From Acidobacteriota bacterium (lineage in GTDB: Bacteria; Acidobacteriota; Blastocatellia; Pyrinomonadales; Pyrinomonadaceae), in assembly GCA_020853255.1 (NCBI GenBank), contig JADYZI010000302.1, positions 1 through 16,514 on the forward strand: 16,514 nt of DNA, written 5' to 3'. Under the pieces are notes generated by a model, which was given only the letters and a program-made list of their open reading frames with translations, made no database searches and had not been told where the DNA came from. Below, piece after piece: positions 6,602-14,294 of the stretch. Positions within the stretch are counted from its first letter, which is position 1; each line of letters opens with the position of its first letter. The translations under genes and the position numbers were made by a program.

Positions 6602-7635
6602 TACATTTCCTCGAAATTTAACACCACCTTGCCGCAATTCCCTTCCGTGATCGCTTCAAATCCCTGCTTGAAATCTTTATACGAATACCGATGCGTTATA
6701 ACTGGCTTGATATCGACGCCGGCTTCTAACAAATTAGACATTTGGTACCAGGTTTCGTACATTTGGCGGCCGTAGATGCCTTTGATGGTGATCATGTTGA
6801 AGATGACGGTTTTCCAGTTGACGGCGAATTCTTCGGCGGGTATACCGAGAAAGGCGATCTTGCCACCGTGGAACATGTTGGCGAGCATGTCTTTGAACGC
6901 GGCGGGAACGCCGGACATTTCCATGCCGACGTCAAAGCCTTCTTTCATCCCGAGCTCTTTTTGCACTTCTTTGATCGACTGTTTGCTGACATCGACGGAT
7001 TTGGTCACGTGGCCCATCTTCTCGGCAAGTTCAAGGCGGAAAGGGTTGACATCAGTGAGAACGATGTTGCGAGCTCCGGCGTGTTTCGCGACCGCTGCGG
7101 CCATGATGCCGATCGGTCCAGCTCCGGTGATGAGCACGTCTTCGCCAAAGACCTCGAATTCGAGCGCCGTGTGGACGGCGTTGCCGAACGGATCGAATAT
7201 CGCGGCTACGTCGAGATCGATATCAGGCTTGTGCTTCCAGATGTTCGTGTAAGGAACGGCAATGAATTCGGCGAATCCGCCATTCGTATTTACGCCGACG
7301 CCGCGGGTATTCGCGCACAGGGCGCGCTTTCCGGCCATACAGTTTCGGCAGCGTCCGCAGACGAGATGTCCCTCGACGCTGACAATGTCGCCGACAGCAA
7401 AATCGACCACATTCGAACCAACATCGACGATCTCGCCGACAAACTCATGGCCGATCGTCGTCGGCACTTTTATAGTGCTCTGCGCCCACGCGTCCCAGTT
7501 GTAGATATGAAGGTCGGTACCGCAGATGCCGCCGCGTTTGACGCGGATCATCACGTCATTTATGCCCATTTCCGGCTCGGCCACGTCTTCGATCCACAGT
7601 CCGGGTTCAGCTTTGCTTTTTACGATTGCTTTCAT
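6601..7635 (-). CDS. tdh: L-threonine 3-dehydrogenase
   Basis: Tdh oxidises L-threonine with NAD+ to 2-amino-3-ketobutyrate, which Kbl then cleaves. The 344-residue protein is a zinc medium-chain dehydrogenase of the usual length (about 341). Catalytic zinc ligands are visible as Cys38 in GGICGTD and His63-Glu64 in TIGHEF. The structural zinc set is Cys93, Cys96, Cys99 and Cys107 ([16 protein letters not shown]). The NAD-binding loop is [12 protein letters not shown]. The C-terminal region around [15 protein letters not shown] is characteristic of Tdh among its relatives. The ribosome-binding site is weak (AAAAAAG before the ATG). It is divergent from pheS. It normally sits beside kbl; here about 1.9 kb of other genes separate them on the same strand. 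Confidence 0.96.
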   Translation of the reverse strand: MKAIVKSKAEPGLWIEDVAEPEMGINDVMIRVKRGGICGTDLHIYNWDAWAQSTIKVPTTIGHEFVGEIVDVGSNVVDFAVGDIVSVEGHLVCGRCRNCMAGKRALCANTRGVGVNTNGGFAEFIAVPYTNIWKHKPDIDLDVAAIFDPFGNAVHTALEFEVFGEDVLITGAGPIGIMAAAVAKHAGARNIVLTDVNPFRLELAEKMGHVTKSVDVSKQSIKEVQKELGMKEGFDVGMEMSGVPAAFKDMLANMFHGGKIAFLGIPAEEFAVNWKTVIFNMITIKGIYGRQMYETWYQMSNLLEAGVDIKPVITHRYSYKDFKQGFEAITEGNCGKVVLNFEEM

Positions 7636-7713
7636 CTTTTTTCGGTAAAATTCGCCGTGATTTTCTGGTAAAGATGATAGCAGAACCTAATTTTAGACGC
7701 GACTTCGGCTTTC

Positions 7714-7780
7714 CTTTGCGACTTTGCCGCTCTCCGGCAAACCTCTTTTTCTCCCGCAGAGTCGCAGAGCCGCAAAGAAG
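7714..7780 (+). repeat. Imperfect palindromic repeat upstream of pheS
   Basis: The arm CTTTGCGACTTTGCCGCTC (7714-7732) matches the reverse complement of 7759-7777 at 15 of 19 positions, so the two can fold back. The 3' part is a tandem of GCAGAG/GCAAAG words (7752-7780). The stretch 7752-7780 reappears at 24 of 29 positions inside pheT (9285-9313). It lies in the divergent tdh-pheS spacer, upstream of the candidate pheS promoter. Confidence 0.65.
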
Positions 7781-7816
7781 GAAGATGCAAAGTTTTGAAA
7801 AGCGCCGACATAATGA

Positions 7817-7845
7817 TTTACCCTCAAAGCAGATACTGCTAAAAT
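7817..7845 (+). promoter_or_regulatory. Candidate pheS promoter
   Basis: TTTACC (7817-7822) and TAAAAT (7840-7845) are 17 bases apart, close to the housekeeping sigma consensus TTGACA/TATAAT. A start near 7852 would leave a leader of about 40 bases before the pheS ATG. No other good pair was seen in this spacer. Confidence 0.4.
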
Positions 7846-7893
7846 ATTGTTCTTTCAGTGTCTGTCCTTCCTGACCTGATATTCTTTTTACTT

Positions 7894-8985
7894 ATGGCTG
7901 ACGAAAAAGCAACGGTCGAAGCGGCACGTGACGCGTTCGACCGGGATTTCGAAAAATTCAAAGACCTGAACCCGAATGGCAGTGGAATATCCGACATCGA
8001 AGCGATGCTGCGCGAGGTTGGCGAGATAAAGGTCCGACACACAGGCAAGAAGAGCGAACTTGCCGGGGCAAAGAAGCTGATCGGCAAGGTCGCGGCTGAA
8101 CAGCGCGGCGAGTTTGGGCAATTTGTTCAATCGGTTGAAAAGTCGATCGTCGAAAGGATCGAACAGGTTGAAACGAACCTAAATGAATCGCTATCGAAGG
8201 CACGGACTGAGGCCGAGCGTCGTGACGTGACAATTCCTGGCCGCCGTCCGCGGACCGGGCATTTGCATCCGATCACGATCTTGCGGCAGAGGATCGAGGA
8301 TATTTTTGTTTCGATGGGCTATGCGATCGAAGATGATCGCGAGATCGAGACGGACTATTACAATTTCGACGCGTTGAATATCCCTGAAAATCATCCGGCT
8401 CGCGAATCGCAGGATACATTTTATACGACCGACGGTTTTGCTCTGCGTTCGCAGACCTCGACCGTTCAGATCCGGGCGATGGAACGCCGCGGCGTGCCGA
8501 TCCGCATCATCGCTCCGGGCAAGGTCTTTCGCCGCGATACACCAGATATGACCCATGTGCCGATGTTCCATCAGATCGAGGGCCTCTGTGTCGATAAAGG
8601 AATTACGATGGCACATTTGAAAGGCACCGTGACCGAATGGCTCAAGCGGCTGTTTGGCGAAGATACTATCACGCGATTCCGGCCGTCATACTTCCCCTTC
8701 ACCGAGCCGTCAGCGGAATTCGATTTCTCGTGCTTCAAATGCCACGGCTCCGGCCAGTTTGACGGCGACCGCTGCCGTCCGTGCAAAGGCTCCGGCTGGA
8801 TCGAGCTTGGCGGCTCGGGCATGGTGCATCCAAATGTGCTAAAAGGCGTTGGTGTCGATCCGCAGGTCTATTCCGGTTTCGCCTTCGGCTTCGGACTCGA
8901 ACGCATGGCCGCGCTGATGTTCAATATCGACGATATCAGACATATGTTCGAAAATGACGTGCGATTTTTGGAGCAGTTTAGCTGA
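7894..8985 (+). CDS. pheS: Phenylalanyl-tRNA synthetase alpha subunit
   Basis: PheS forms the catalytic part of the (alpha-beta)2 enzyme that charges tRNA-Phe. I chose the ATG at 7894 ([15 protein letters not shown], 363 residues); the in-frame GTG at 7858 would add a hydrophobic stretch not expected in the family. The N-terminal region, about 1-100, is the tRNA-binding coiled coil. The class II core contains the GHLHPI region, [19 protein letters not shown] (motif 2) and [14 protein letters not shown] (motif 3). Cys280, Cys283, Cys294 and Cys297 form two CxxCxGxG units before [13 protein letters not shown], a probable metal knuckle known in many PheS but here shaped like DnaJ repeats. No strong ribosome-binding site is seen. 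pheT follows after 81 bases. Confidence 0.96.
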   Translation: MADEKATVEAARDAFDRDFEKFKDLNPNGSGISDIEAMLREVGEIKVRHTGKKSELAGAKKLIGKVAAEQRGEFGQFVQSVEKSIVERIEQVETNLNESLSKARTEAERRDVTIPGRRPRTGHLHPITILRQRIEDIFVSMGYAIEDDREIETDYYNFDALNIPENHPARESQDTFYTTDGFALRSQTSTVQIRAMERRGVPIRIIAPGKVFRRDTPDMTHVPMFHQIEGLCVDKGITMAHLKGTVTEWLKRLFGEDTITRFRPSYFPFTEPSAEFDFSCFKCHGSGQFDGDRCRPCKGSGWIELGGSGMVHPNVLKGVGVDPQVYSGFAFGFGLERMAALMFNIDDIRHMFENDVRFLEQFS

Positions 8986-9066
8986 CCAAGACCTTCAGTC
9001 GCTTCAGTTTTCCGATTTTAAAAGCTCCGCGTATCAATAGATCTGGCAGGATGCCGGCGTTCCAAT

Positions 9067-11166
9067 ATGAACATCAGCTACAACTGGCTAAAAGACCTCA
9101 TCAAAATCGACCTTTCCGCGGAAGAGACCGCCGCTGCGTTGACGCGTGTCGGCCTGGCGGTCGAAGGAATTCACGCGTTTGGCGATGATCACGTTTTTGA
9201 TATCGACCTGACCTCGAACCGCCCTGATTGCCTTTCGCATCTTGGTGTTGCGCGGGAGTTGCGAGTGATAACCGGCAAAGAGTTTCCCGCAAAGTCGCAA
9301 AGTTGCGAAGAAGAGGCGGCTGAGGCAGTGCCGTTTCCGGCTTTACTGGCACCGGATGTGGTGAGGATCGAGGATCCGGAGCTTTGCTATCGCTTCACGG
9401 CCCGGATAATTCGCGGCGTAAAGATCGGGCCTTCGCCGGAGTGGCTGGTAAAGCGGCTGGAGTCGGTCGGTGAGCGGTCGATCAATAATGTTGCTGACAT
9501 TACGAATTACGTAATGCTCGAACTTGGACAGCCGATGCATGCGTTCGACCTGGATAAACTGGCGGAAAAACGCATTGTCGTCAGGCGGGCAAAGCCGGGT
9601 GAAGGTATCACGACGCTGGATGAGGTTGAGCGGAAACTCGATGAGTCAATGCTCATGATCTGCGATGCGGAAACGCCCGTCGCGGTTGGCGGTGTGATGG
9701 GCGGGTTGGGCCCCAGCATTACCGACGATACGGTTAATGTATTGCTTGAGGTTGCGTATTTCGACTGCGATAATATTCGGCAGACGTCAAGAAAGCTTGG
9801 GCTGGCAACCGAGGCGAGCAACAGGTTTGAACGGGGTGTTGATATTGAAAATCTGCAGCGGGCATCCGATCGGGCGGCTGAGCTAATCGTCGAACTTGCG
9901 GGCGGCCAGTTGGATGATTTTGTTGACGTCTATCCAAATCGTCTGGCGGTACCCGTGGTTGTATCGAATGATATTTCACGAGCAGTGCGGAGGCTGACGG
10001 GCTTGGATGTTCCTGCTGACGAATGTGTCAGGATCTTGACTGGCCTTGGCATCGCTAGCGAGAAGCAGGATGACGGCTCTCTCCGATTTACTTCGCCAAC
10101 TTGGCGGCACGACATCGCTATCGAAGAGGACCTGGTTGAAGAGGTCGCACGGCACGCAGGGTACGAAAATATTGCAAAGGAACTGCCGCCGGCCTTTGAG
10201 GCTGGCGAGTATCAGGCATCCGAGGCAAGGAAGAAGCTTTTGCGGCAAAAGTTGGCCGACATCGGCTTTGACGAGGCTATTTCATACAGTTTCATCGACA
10301 CGAAATTCGACGGTCAATATGAACCTGTTCCGGGCATTGTCGATGAAAAGCTTGACGATAAATTCGTCACGCTGCGCGATTCGGTCATCGAAGCAGCAGT
10401 GCGAATGCGGCCAACCTTGCTTCCCGGCCTGCTCGATTCGATACGGTTCAACCTCAACCATCAGCGGCGCGATTTGAAATTATTTGAGATAGGCAAGGTT
10501 TTTGCCAATTCGGCCGGAGCAAATCCCCTGCCGGCCGAGCGCGAGGTGTTTGGATTGGCAATAACGGGCGGTGAGCTCCTGCAAAAGCATCTGGAGCCCC
10601 AGAGGGCACTTGATTTTTATGATGCAAAAGGTGCCGTCGAGGCAGCGCTCGAAGCAGTTGGCTTTCCTTCAGTCGAATTCCGTGCCGCCGAGATAGAACA
10701 TCTGCGGCCGGGGCAGTCGGCCGGCGTCTATATCGACGGCGGAATGATCGGTTCCGTAGGCCGCTTGAACGAAGCGATATCCGCGAGCTACAAGTTCAGA
10801 GCACCGGTATTTGTTGCCGAGATCGACATCGAGGCGGTCCTCGCCCGCAATACGGCCGGTGTTTTCTATCATCCGCTGCCGAAATACCCGTCAGTGGTCC
10901 GCGATGTTTCGTTCATCGTCGGCCGAGATACGACCTTTGACACGGTCCGCGATGCGGTTGTCGATCAGGGCAGTGATATTTGCCGGAATATCGGCTTTGT
11001 CGATACTTTTGAGGGCAAGGGTGTCGCTGACGGCAAGCGTTCGTTAACCGTACGATTTGAGTACCGAAGTGATGAGCGAACACTCATTGAAGAAGAGGTC
11101 GCAGATGCACATGGCCGCATACTCGAAACCTTAGGTAATACCTTAGGAATCGTGCCGCGCGGCTAG
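9067..11166 (+). CDS. pheT: Phenylalanyl-tRNA synthetase beta subunit, short form
   Basis: PheT carries the editing and anticodon-recognition parts of PheRS. The 699-residue protein begins MNISYNWLKDLIKIDL and passes directly from GLAVEGIHAF to FDIDLTSNRPDCLSHLGVAREL. The EMAP-II-like tRNA-binding domain that fills about 40-150 in the roughly 795-residue E. coli-type protein is therefore missing; such short forms exist. The B3/B4 editing region follows (GERSINNVADITNYVMLELGQPMHAFDLDK is split here only by reading), then B5 and the FDX-ACB anticodon domain at the end (KYPSVVRDVSFIV). Residues 73-83 are encoded by a copy of a dispersed repeat and fall in a low-conservation linker. The ribosome-binding site is poor (AGGA 15 bases upstream), so coupling with pheS transcription is likely. 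Confidence 0.95.
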   Translation: MNISYNWLKDLIKIDLSAEETAAALTRVGLAVEGIHAFGDDHVFDIDLTSNRPDCLSHLGVARELRVITGKEFPAKSQSCEEEAAEAVPFPALLAPDVVRIEDPELCYRFTARIIRGVKIGPSPEWLVKRLESVGERSINNVADITNYVMLELGQPMHAFDLDKLAEKRIVVRRAKPGEGITTLDEVERKLDESMLMICDAETPVAVGGVMGGLGPSITDDTVNVLLEVAYFDCDNIRQTSRKLGLATEASNRFERGVDIENLQRASDRAAELIVELAGGQLDDFVDVYPNRLAVPVVVSNDISRAVRRLTGLDVPADECVRILTGLGIASEKQDDGSLRFTSPTWRHDIAIEEDLVEEVARHAGYENIAKELPPAFEAGEYQASEARKKLLRQKLADIGFDEAISYSFIDTKFDGQYEPVPGIVDEKLDDKFVTLRDSVIEAAVRMRPTLLPGLLDSIRFNLNHQRRDLKLFEIGKVFANSAGANPLPAEREVFGLAITGGELLQKHLEPQRALDFYDAKGAVEAALEAVGFPSVEFRAAEIEHLRPGQSAGVYIDGGMIGSVGRLNEAISASYKFRAPVFVAEIDIEAVLARNTAGVFYHPLPKYPSVVRDVSFIVGRDTTFDTVRDAVVDQGSDICRNIGFVDTFEGKGVADGKRSLTVRFEYRSDERTLIEEEVADAHGRILETLGNTLGIVPRG
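9285..9313 (+). repeat. Copy of dispersed repeat inside pheT
   Basis: These 29 bases match 7752-7780, in the spacer upstream of pheS, at 24 of 29 positions. They encode residues 73-83 of PheT, beginning FPAKSQS, between the conserved GVAREL segment and the conserved DPELCYRFTARIIRG segment. The frame is kept. No clear complementary arm is seen beside it. Confidence 0.6.
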
Positions 11167-11182
11167 AACATTCACGCATTAC

Positions 11183-11211
11183 TTGAAGTTTTTTCAAAAA
11201 CGAAGCATAAT
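11183..11211 (+). promoter_or_regulatory. Candidate promoter of the ZapB-like/zapA pair
   Basis: TTGAAG (11183-11188) and CATAAT (11206-11211) are separated by exactly 17 bases, a near-consensus housekeeping promoter 44 bases before the first ATG. TTGAA/TTCAA around the -35 also forms a small inverted repeat. It would make the cell-division pair independent of pheST. Confidence 0.55.
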
Positions 11212-11254
11212 CGTAACCGAATTGCAATAACATTCCACTAACGGAGACCTCTCA

Positions 11255-11536
11255 ATGAACGGCTTGACTGGGATGGAGAAATTCTCGCATCTCGAAGATA
11301 AAATTTACCTTACGATCGCATTGGTGCAGAAGCTGCGTGAAGAGAAAGAAGAGCTTGAAAAGGAAAATGCGGAACTCAAACGCGGGTCCGGCCGATCCGG
11401 GCTGGAAAAGGTGCAGCTGGAAGAAAAGGTTGAGAGGCTGCTGTCCGAACGGGATGCGATCCAGTTAAAGGTCGAGGCAATGCTTGAGGCCATGACGATG
11501 ATCGATCCGGAAGTCGCCGAGGCGGTCGGGAGATAA
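11255..11536 (+). CDS. ZapB-like coiled-coil protein
   Basis: The 93-residue protein is almost wholly a predicted coiled coil. Heptad-like LVQKLREEKEELEKENAEL and EEKVERLLSERDAIQ segments flank a Gly/Ser-rich break, and the end is acidic (MTMIDPEVAEAVGR). The start is the ATG at 11255, with GGAG 9 bases upstream; the ATG at 11273 is an alternative. Five bases separate its stop from zapA, so the two are co-transcribed. Length, coiled-coil content and the zapA neighbour suggest a ZapB-type partner that joins the FtsZ ring. That is inference: coiled coils are poor evidence of homology. Confidence 0.8.
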   Translation: MNGLTGMEKFSHLEDKIYLTIALVQKLREEKEELEKENAELKRGSGRSGLEKVQLEEKVERLLSERDAIQLKVEAMLEAMTMIDPEVAEAVGR

Positions 11537-11541
11537 TTGAC

Positions 11542-11892
11542 ATGACAACTGGAAGAGGCCGATCAGGTTCGGCAGAACAAACCATCCAGGTCGAGATCTA
11601 CAATCAGACCTACAGCATCCGCTCAGACGGTGATAACGAATACATTCTCACCCTTTCCAAATATGTCGATGGCAAGATGCGGGCCATCTCGTCCGGTACG
11701 CTGACCGTGGATTCGCTAAAGGTGGCGATCCTCGCAGCACTGCACATCGCCGATGAATTCCATCAGGCCAAGGACGAACTCGCCCAAGCAGATCTGCAAC
11801 TCGCCTCCCGAAGCTCCGAATGCAGCGAGAACCTGGATCGCGTCCTGAAACAAAAGGATATGCCGCAGCAGGAATTTGAGATGGAGCAATAG
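11542..11892 (+). CDS. zapA: Cell division protein ZapA
   Basis: ZapA binds FtsZ and bundles its filaments at the division site. The 116-residue product has the family layout. A short basic lead is followed by a globular head with QTIQVEIYNQTYSIRSDGDNEYI, LSKYVDGKMRAI (the conserved V-D-x-K-M region) and SLKVAILAALHIADEF. A coiled-coil tail of about 45 residues ends it. The spacing to the upstream coiled-coil gene is 5 bases. A candidate 6S RNA gene lies about 250 bases downstream; zapA-ssrS adjacency is well known in Proteobacteria and occurs elsewhere. Identification is by family pattern and neighbours. Confidence 0.88.
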   Translation: MTTGRGRSGSAEQTIQVEIYNQTYSIRSDGDNEYILTLSKYVDGKMRAISSGTLTVDSLKVAILAALHIADEFHQAKDELAQADLQLASRSSECSENLDRVLKQKDMPQQEFEMEQ

Positions 11893-11989
11893 TTTCGAAT
11901 CCTCGCTAAAACGCCGACTGTAAAAGCCAAAAAATAATAACGTAACGGACCCCCGATTTTCGGTCATCGTTCACATTCGCTGCGCCTTT

Positions 11990-12068
11990 GTTTCGTGAGT
12001 GTCCGTGTTTTTTTCGTGTTCGTTCGTGGTGGCGAAGCCGAAACCCAAACCACGAAACAAACGAAAGG
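11990..12068 (+). repeat. Palindromic repeat downstream of zapA
   Basis: The stretch is made of CGTG/GTTTCGTG words and their complements. GTTCGTTCGTGGT (12018-12030) pairs with ACCACGAAACAAAC (12049-12062) with one mismatch and one bulge, and CCTTTGTTTCGTG near 11991 is a second partner for the 3' arm. It is another member of the word-like palindromes in this window. The rest of 11893-12110 shows no convincing gene; a small CCGA/TCGG stem at about 11951-11961 has no U-run. Confidence 0.5.
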
Positions 12069-12111
12069 AAGATCTGACCGCGGCCGTGTTCGGCACTTAT
12101 GACTTTTTCCT

Positions 12112-12139
12112 TTTTACTTCCCTCGCGCGATGATATAAT
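12112..12139 (+). promoter_or_regulatory. Extended -10 promoter of the 6S-like RNA
   Basis: TGATATAAT (12131-12139) is a perfect extended -10 (TGnTATAAT). The -35 is weak: TTTTAC at 12112-12117 with a 16-base spacer. The predicted start, seven bases after the -10, is G12147, which is exactly the first base of the closing stem of the RNA. Confidence 0.75.
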
Positions 12140-12146
12140 CCTTTTT

Positions 12147-12369
12147 GGCGAAAGGAACTTACTGCGAGGTTCGTCACCAACGCATTAATAATTGAGCCAA
12201 CACTTGAATTGAGGGAGGCAAATGTCTTGTCCGGTGTCGTTCTTCCATGTTGAAGAACGCCGTAGGATGAGGCTATAACGTTCCGAAAGGAACGGGTCGC
12301 CGCCCACCTGTTTAGCACAGGTTCAATTCAGGCGCTTGGAACGGCCTTGCGGTTCTCTCGCCAATTTTT
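12147..12369 (+). ncRNA. ssrS: Candidate 6S RNA
   Basis: 6S RNA mimics an open promoter and binds housekeeping RNA polymerase. Pairings seen: GGCGA 12147-12151 with 12358-12362; GAAC 12155-12158 with 12352-12355; TGCGAGG 12163-12169 with 12345-12351; an internal loop TTCGTCA/AACGG; then CCAACGC 12177-12183 with 12332-12339 (one bulge). That loop has the same size and similar bases as UUCGCAA/GGCGG in the closing stem of E. coli 6S RNA, as I recall it. A long apical arm is formed by 12226-12232 with 12265-12271 and 12238-12245 with 12252-12259. The 3' side adds hairpins at 12279-12294 (GAAA loop) and 12306-12322. TTTTT at 12365-12369 ends the unit. The gene follows zapA. A different structured RNA remains possible. 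Confidence 0.75.
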
Positions 12370-12382
12370 AAGATCATGAATT

Positions 12383-13207
12383 TTAGATCGGTTTGTCGGG
12401 CGCTTTGTTGGAAAGCTCGGAAGCCGGTCTTTCGGCTTTCTCAAGGTCGCGCTCAATTTCTCGTGCGATCTCTTCGGTCCGCCTCATCTCCTCGAGCGCG
12501 AGTGGTAGATTCTCGGAGCGCGTGGATAACTTTTTAAGCGCCAGCTCTGAATCCGCCATGCCGCGACCGCGAGCCGCCGCCGCTTCGATCATTTGCAGCC
12601 TCGCTTCAGATTCGGCAAGCATAAGCTTCGCCTCATCGTGGATCGAACCTATCTTTGCCGAATCTTTTTCAAGCTGCGCCCCAAATTCGGCGGCCCGTTC
12701 GCTGCGAAACTGTTTAAGTTTTGAGCGCCGGCGTTGTGTTGAGGCGAGTTCCTTCCGCGAAGATTTGACGATCCGGGTTGCGGTCAAACGTGACGCAAGC
12801 GTTTCGCGGTATGCGTCAGCCAAAAGCAGGTCCGCTTTGGAAATGTCTTTCAACGCCCGCTTTTCACTTGCCCTAAGCTCATGCCGGAACCAATCGATCT
12901 CCTCCGCTCGAATTCCGTCGGCCGCCATCTTCTCCCGCATTTCCTGTGTCCATGCCGACCGCCGGTAGATAAAAAACGTCATCAGCGAAAGGCCGATCAC
13001 CATGCCGATGCCCGCCAATATCATTCCGACAACAAAAAGTGTAAAGGCGAGAGGCGGCGTCGTACCCAAAACAAGCGCGAGTACGGTGAACAGAACAGCG
13101 GGTACGGCGGGAATAAGTATCGGGGCTGTCCACGCCGCGATCTTCAGGTTTCGCCCGCGGGCCAGGTCACGGCCGGTGACCTCGTATTTGGAAACTGCCT
13201 CATCCAT
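12383..13207 (-). CDS. Membrane-anchored coiled-coil protein of unknown function
   Basis: I do not recognise this 274-residue protein. After a short polar start it has two hydrophobic segments, at about residues 24-49 and 53-80, with a short loop between them. About 190 residues rich in Ala, Glu, Lys and Arg follow and should form long helices or coiled coils, with a polar tail (SELSNKAPDKPI). The long part would lie in the cytoplasm if the N-terminus does. Its 3' end converges on the 6S-like RNA gene 13 bases away, and its start is divergent from the VWFA-like gene. No clear ribosome-binding site is seen. Long helical tails of this sort occur in many scaffold and stress proteins, so no function is proposed. 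Confidence 0.75.
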   Translation of the reverse strand: MDEAVSKYEVTGRDLARGRNLKIAAWTAPILIPAVPAVLFTVLALVLGTTPPLAFTLFVVGMILAGIGMVIGLSLMTFFIYRRSAWTQEMREKMAADGIRAEEIDWFRHELRASEKRALKDISKADLLLADAYRETLASRLTATRIVKSSRKELASTQRRRSKLKQFRSERAAEFGAQLEKDSAKIGSIHDEAKLMLAESEARLQMIEAAAARGRGMADSELALKKLSTRSENLPLALEEMRRTEEIAREIERDLEKAERPASELSNKAPDKPI

Positions 13208-13332
13208 GCGTTTTTACTTTACAAACAGTGCAAACTTAATTCAATCTAGAGGCATCAGAAAGTCTAACCCTTTGTGCGCAATGCATTACATAGCACATTT
13301 TGTTCAATAAGCCTTCGCTCGTGAGATCGTAT

Positions 13333-14292
13333 ATGACGAAGAAACTCTTGATAATGGCGTTGGCCGTGTCGGCGTTTGCTCTTTTAGCCCACGGCAAGGC
13401 GGCGGGCCAGGAGGAATCAGGCTCGCAAAAGCAAAAGGTCCGACCGGTTTCGATACCGATCTCGATCTTTACGAAACAAGAACTTCGCGAAGGTCAAATG
13501 TCTGAATACGTTCAGGCCGATCGCCTTATCGTCCGCGAGGACCGCGACGAACAAACGATCTTATCGATCCGAAGCGTTACCGACGCTCCTCTCTCACTCG
13601 CGATCCTTGTCCAGGAGGACCTCGTTTCGTCATTCAATCTCCAGATCAAGGACCTGTCGGAATTCATTCGCCATTTGCCGAAAGGGTCGCGTGTAATGGT
13701 TGCGTATCTGAGAGGTGGAAATTTGCAGATCCGGCAGAAGTTTACCGATGACCTGGAACTTGCATCCAAAGCTTTCAGGATAGTCTCATCGAGTTCGGCT
13801 GCAGCACCGCGGAGCCCGTATGACAGCGTGGTAGATGCTCTCGATCGTTTCGATGCTCTCCCAGCGGGACGCCGGGCAATACTGCTTATTTCGGACGGGC
13901 TGGACGCTTCACAAGGCTTTGGCGGTTCCTCACCGGGTCAGAGCGTTGACCTAGATCGTGCAATTCTTCGGGCCCAGCGGCGGTCGGTTGCTGTGTTTTC
14001 GATCTATGTTCCGACACCGTTAACAGAAAACGGCAATCCGAGGCTTGTTCTAAACGGCCAGGGCTCGCTAGGCCGCATCACGGAGGAAACTGGCGGACGG
14101 GCATTCTTTCAAGGAACGATGGCCCCAATCAGCTTTCTGCCTTTTTTCAAGGATCTGCGAATGCTGCTCAACCGCCAGTTTTTGCTTACCTATCTTTCAA
14201 CGCATATGAAAAAAGGCTATCACCGGGTCGAGGTAACGAGCACCAACCCAGAGGTCAAGATCGAACATCCGAAAGGATATTACTATCGGTAA
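13333..14292 (+). CDS. Secreted VWFA-like protein, acidobacterial type
   Basis: The 319-residue protein starts at the ATG at 13333 (MTKKLLIMALAVSAFALLAHGKA), a clear signal peptide; the in-frame TTG at 13300 would add 11 residues ahead of it. The body matches the layout of the acidobacterial VWFA-related family (TIGR03436). A beta region with DRLIVREDRDEQ leads to SVTDAPLSLAILVQ, an amphipathic stretch, YDSVVDALDRFDALPAGRRAILLISDGLD, and a C-terminal segment with GGRAFFQ and the closing YHRVEVTSTNPEVKI. The metal-binding DxSxS motif is degenerate: the sequence reads VQEDLVSSF. Such proteins are numerous in Acidobacteria and of unknown role, perhaps binding partners in the periplasm. It converges on the next gene with a 2-base gap. 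Confidence 0.82.
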   Translation: MTKKLLIMALAVSAFALLAHGKAAGQEESGSQKQKVRPVSIPISIFTKQELREGQMSEYVQADRLIVREDRDEQTILSIRSVTDAPLSLAILVQEDLVSSFNLQIKDLSEFIRHLPKGSRVMVAYLRGGNLQIRQKFTDDLELASKAFRIVSSSSAAAPRSPYDSVVDALDRFDALPAGRRAILLISDGLDASQGFGGSSPGQSVDLDRAILRAQRRSVAVFSIYVPTPLTENGNPRLVLNGQGSLGRITEETGGRAFFQGTMAPISFLPFFKDLRMLLNRQFLLTYLSTHMKKGYHRVEVTSTNPEVKIEHPKGYYYR

Positions 14293-14294
14293 AA

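Noticed and set aside
6742..7671. Open frame of 309 codons on the + strand opposite tdh
   Set aside because: It is the mirror of a well-supported Tdh with intact zinc and NAD motifs. The antisense translation is low-complexity His/Asp/Val-rich with no domain pattern, as expected from codon bias.
7626..7874. Small + strand frame of 82 codons in the tdh-pheS spacer
   Set aside because: Most of it is the palindromic repeat, and it overlaps the candidate pheS promoter; no ribosome-binding site or family pattern.
12097..12318. Minus-strand frame of 73 codons
   Set aside because: It lies over the structured RNA, whose promoter, stems and U-run explain the sequence better; the peptide shows no family features.
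12260..12345. Possible tRNA or tmRNA end, from the T-loop-like GGTTCAATTC
   Set aside because: No matching T-stem, acceptor stem or CCA; the bases pair in the long-range helices of the 6S-like RNA. No tmRNA tag frame is present.
12147..12369. RNase P RNA or SRP RNA instead of 6S RNA
   Set aside because: The conserved GAGGAAAGTCC core of RNase P RNA and the GGAAGGAAGCAG-type loop of SRP RNA are both absent.
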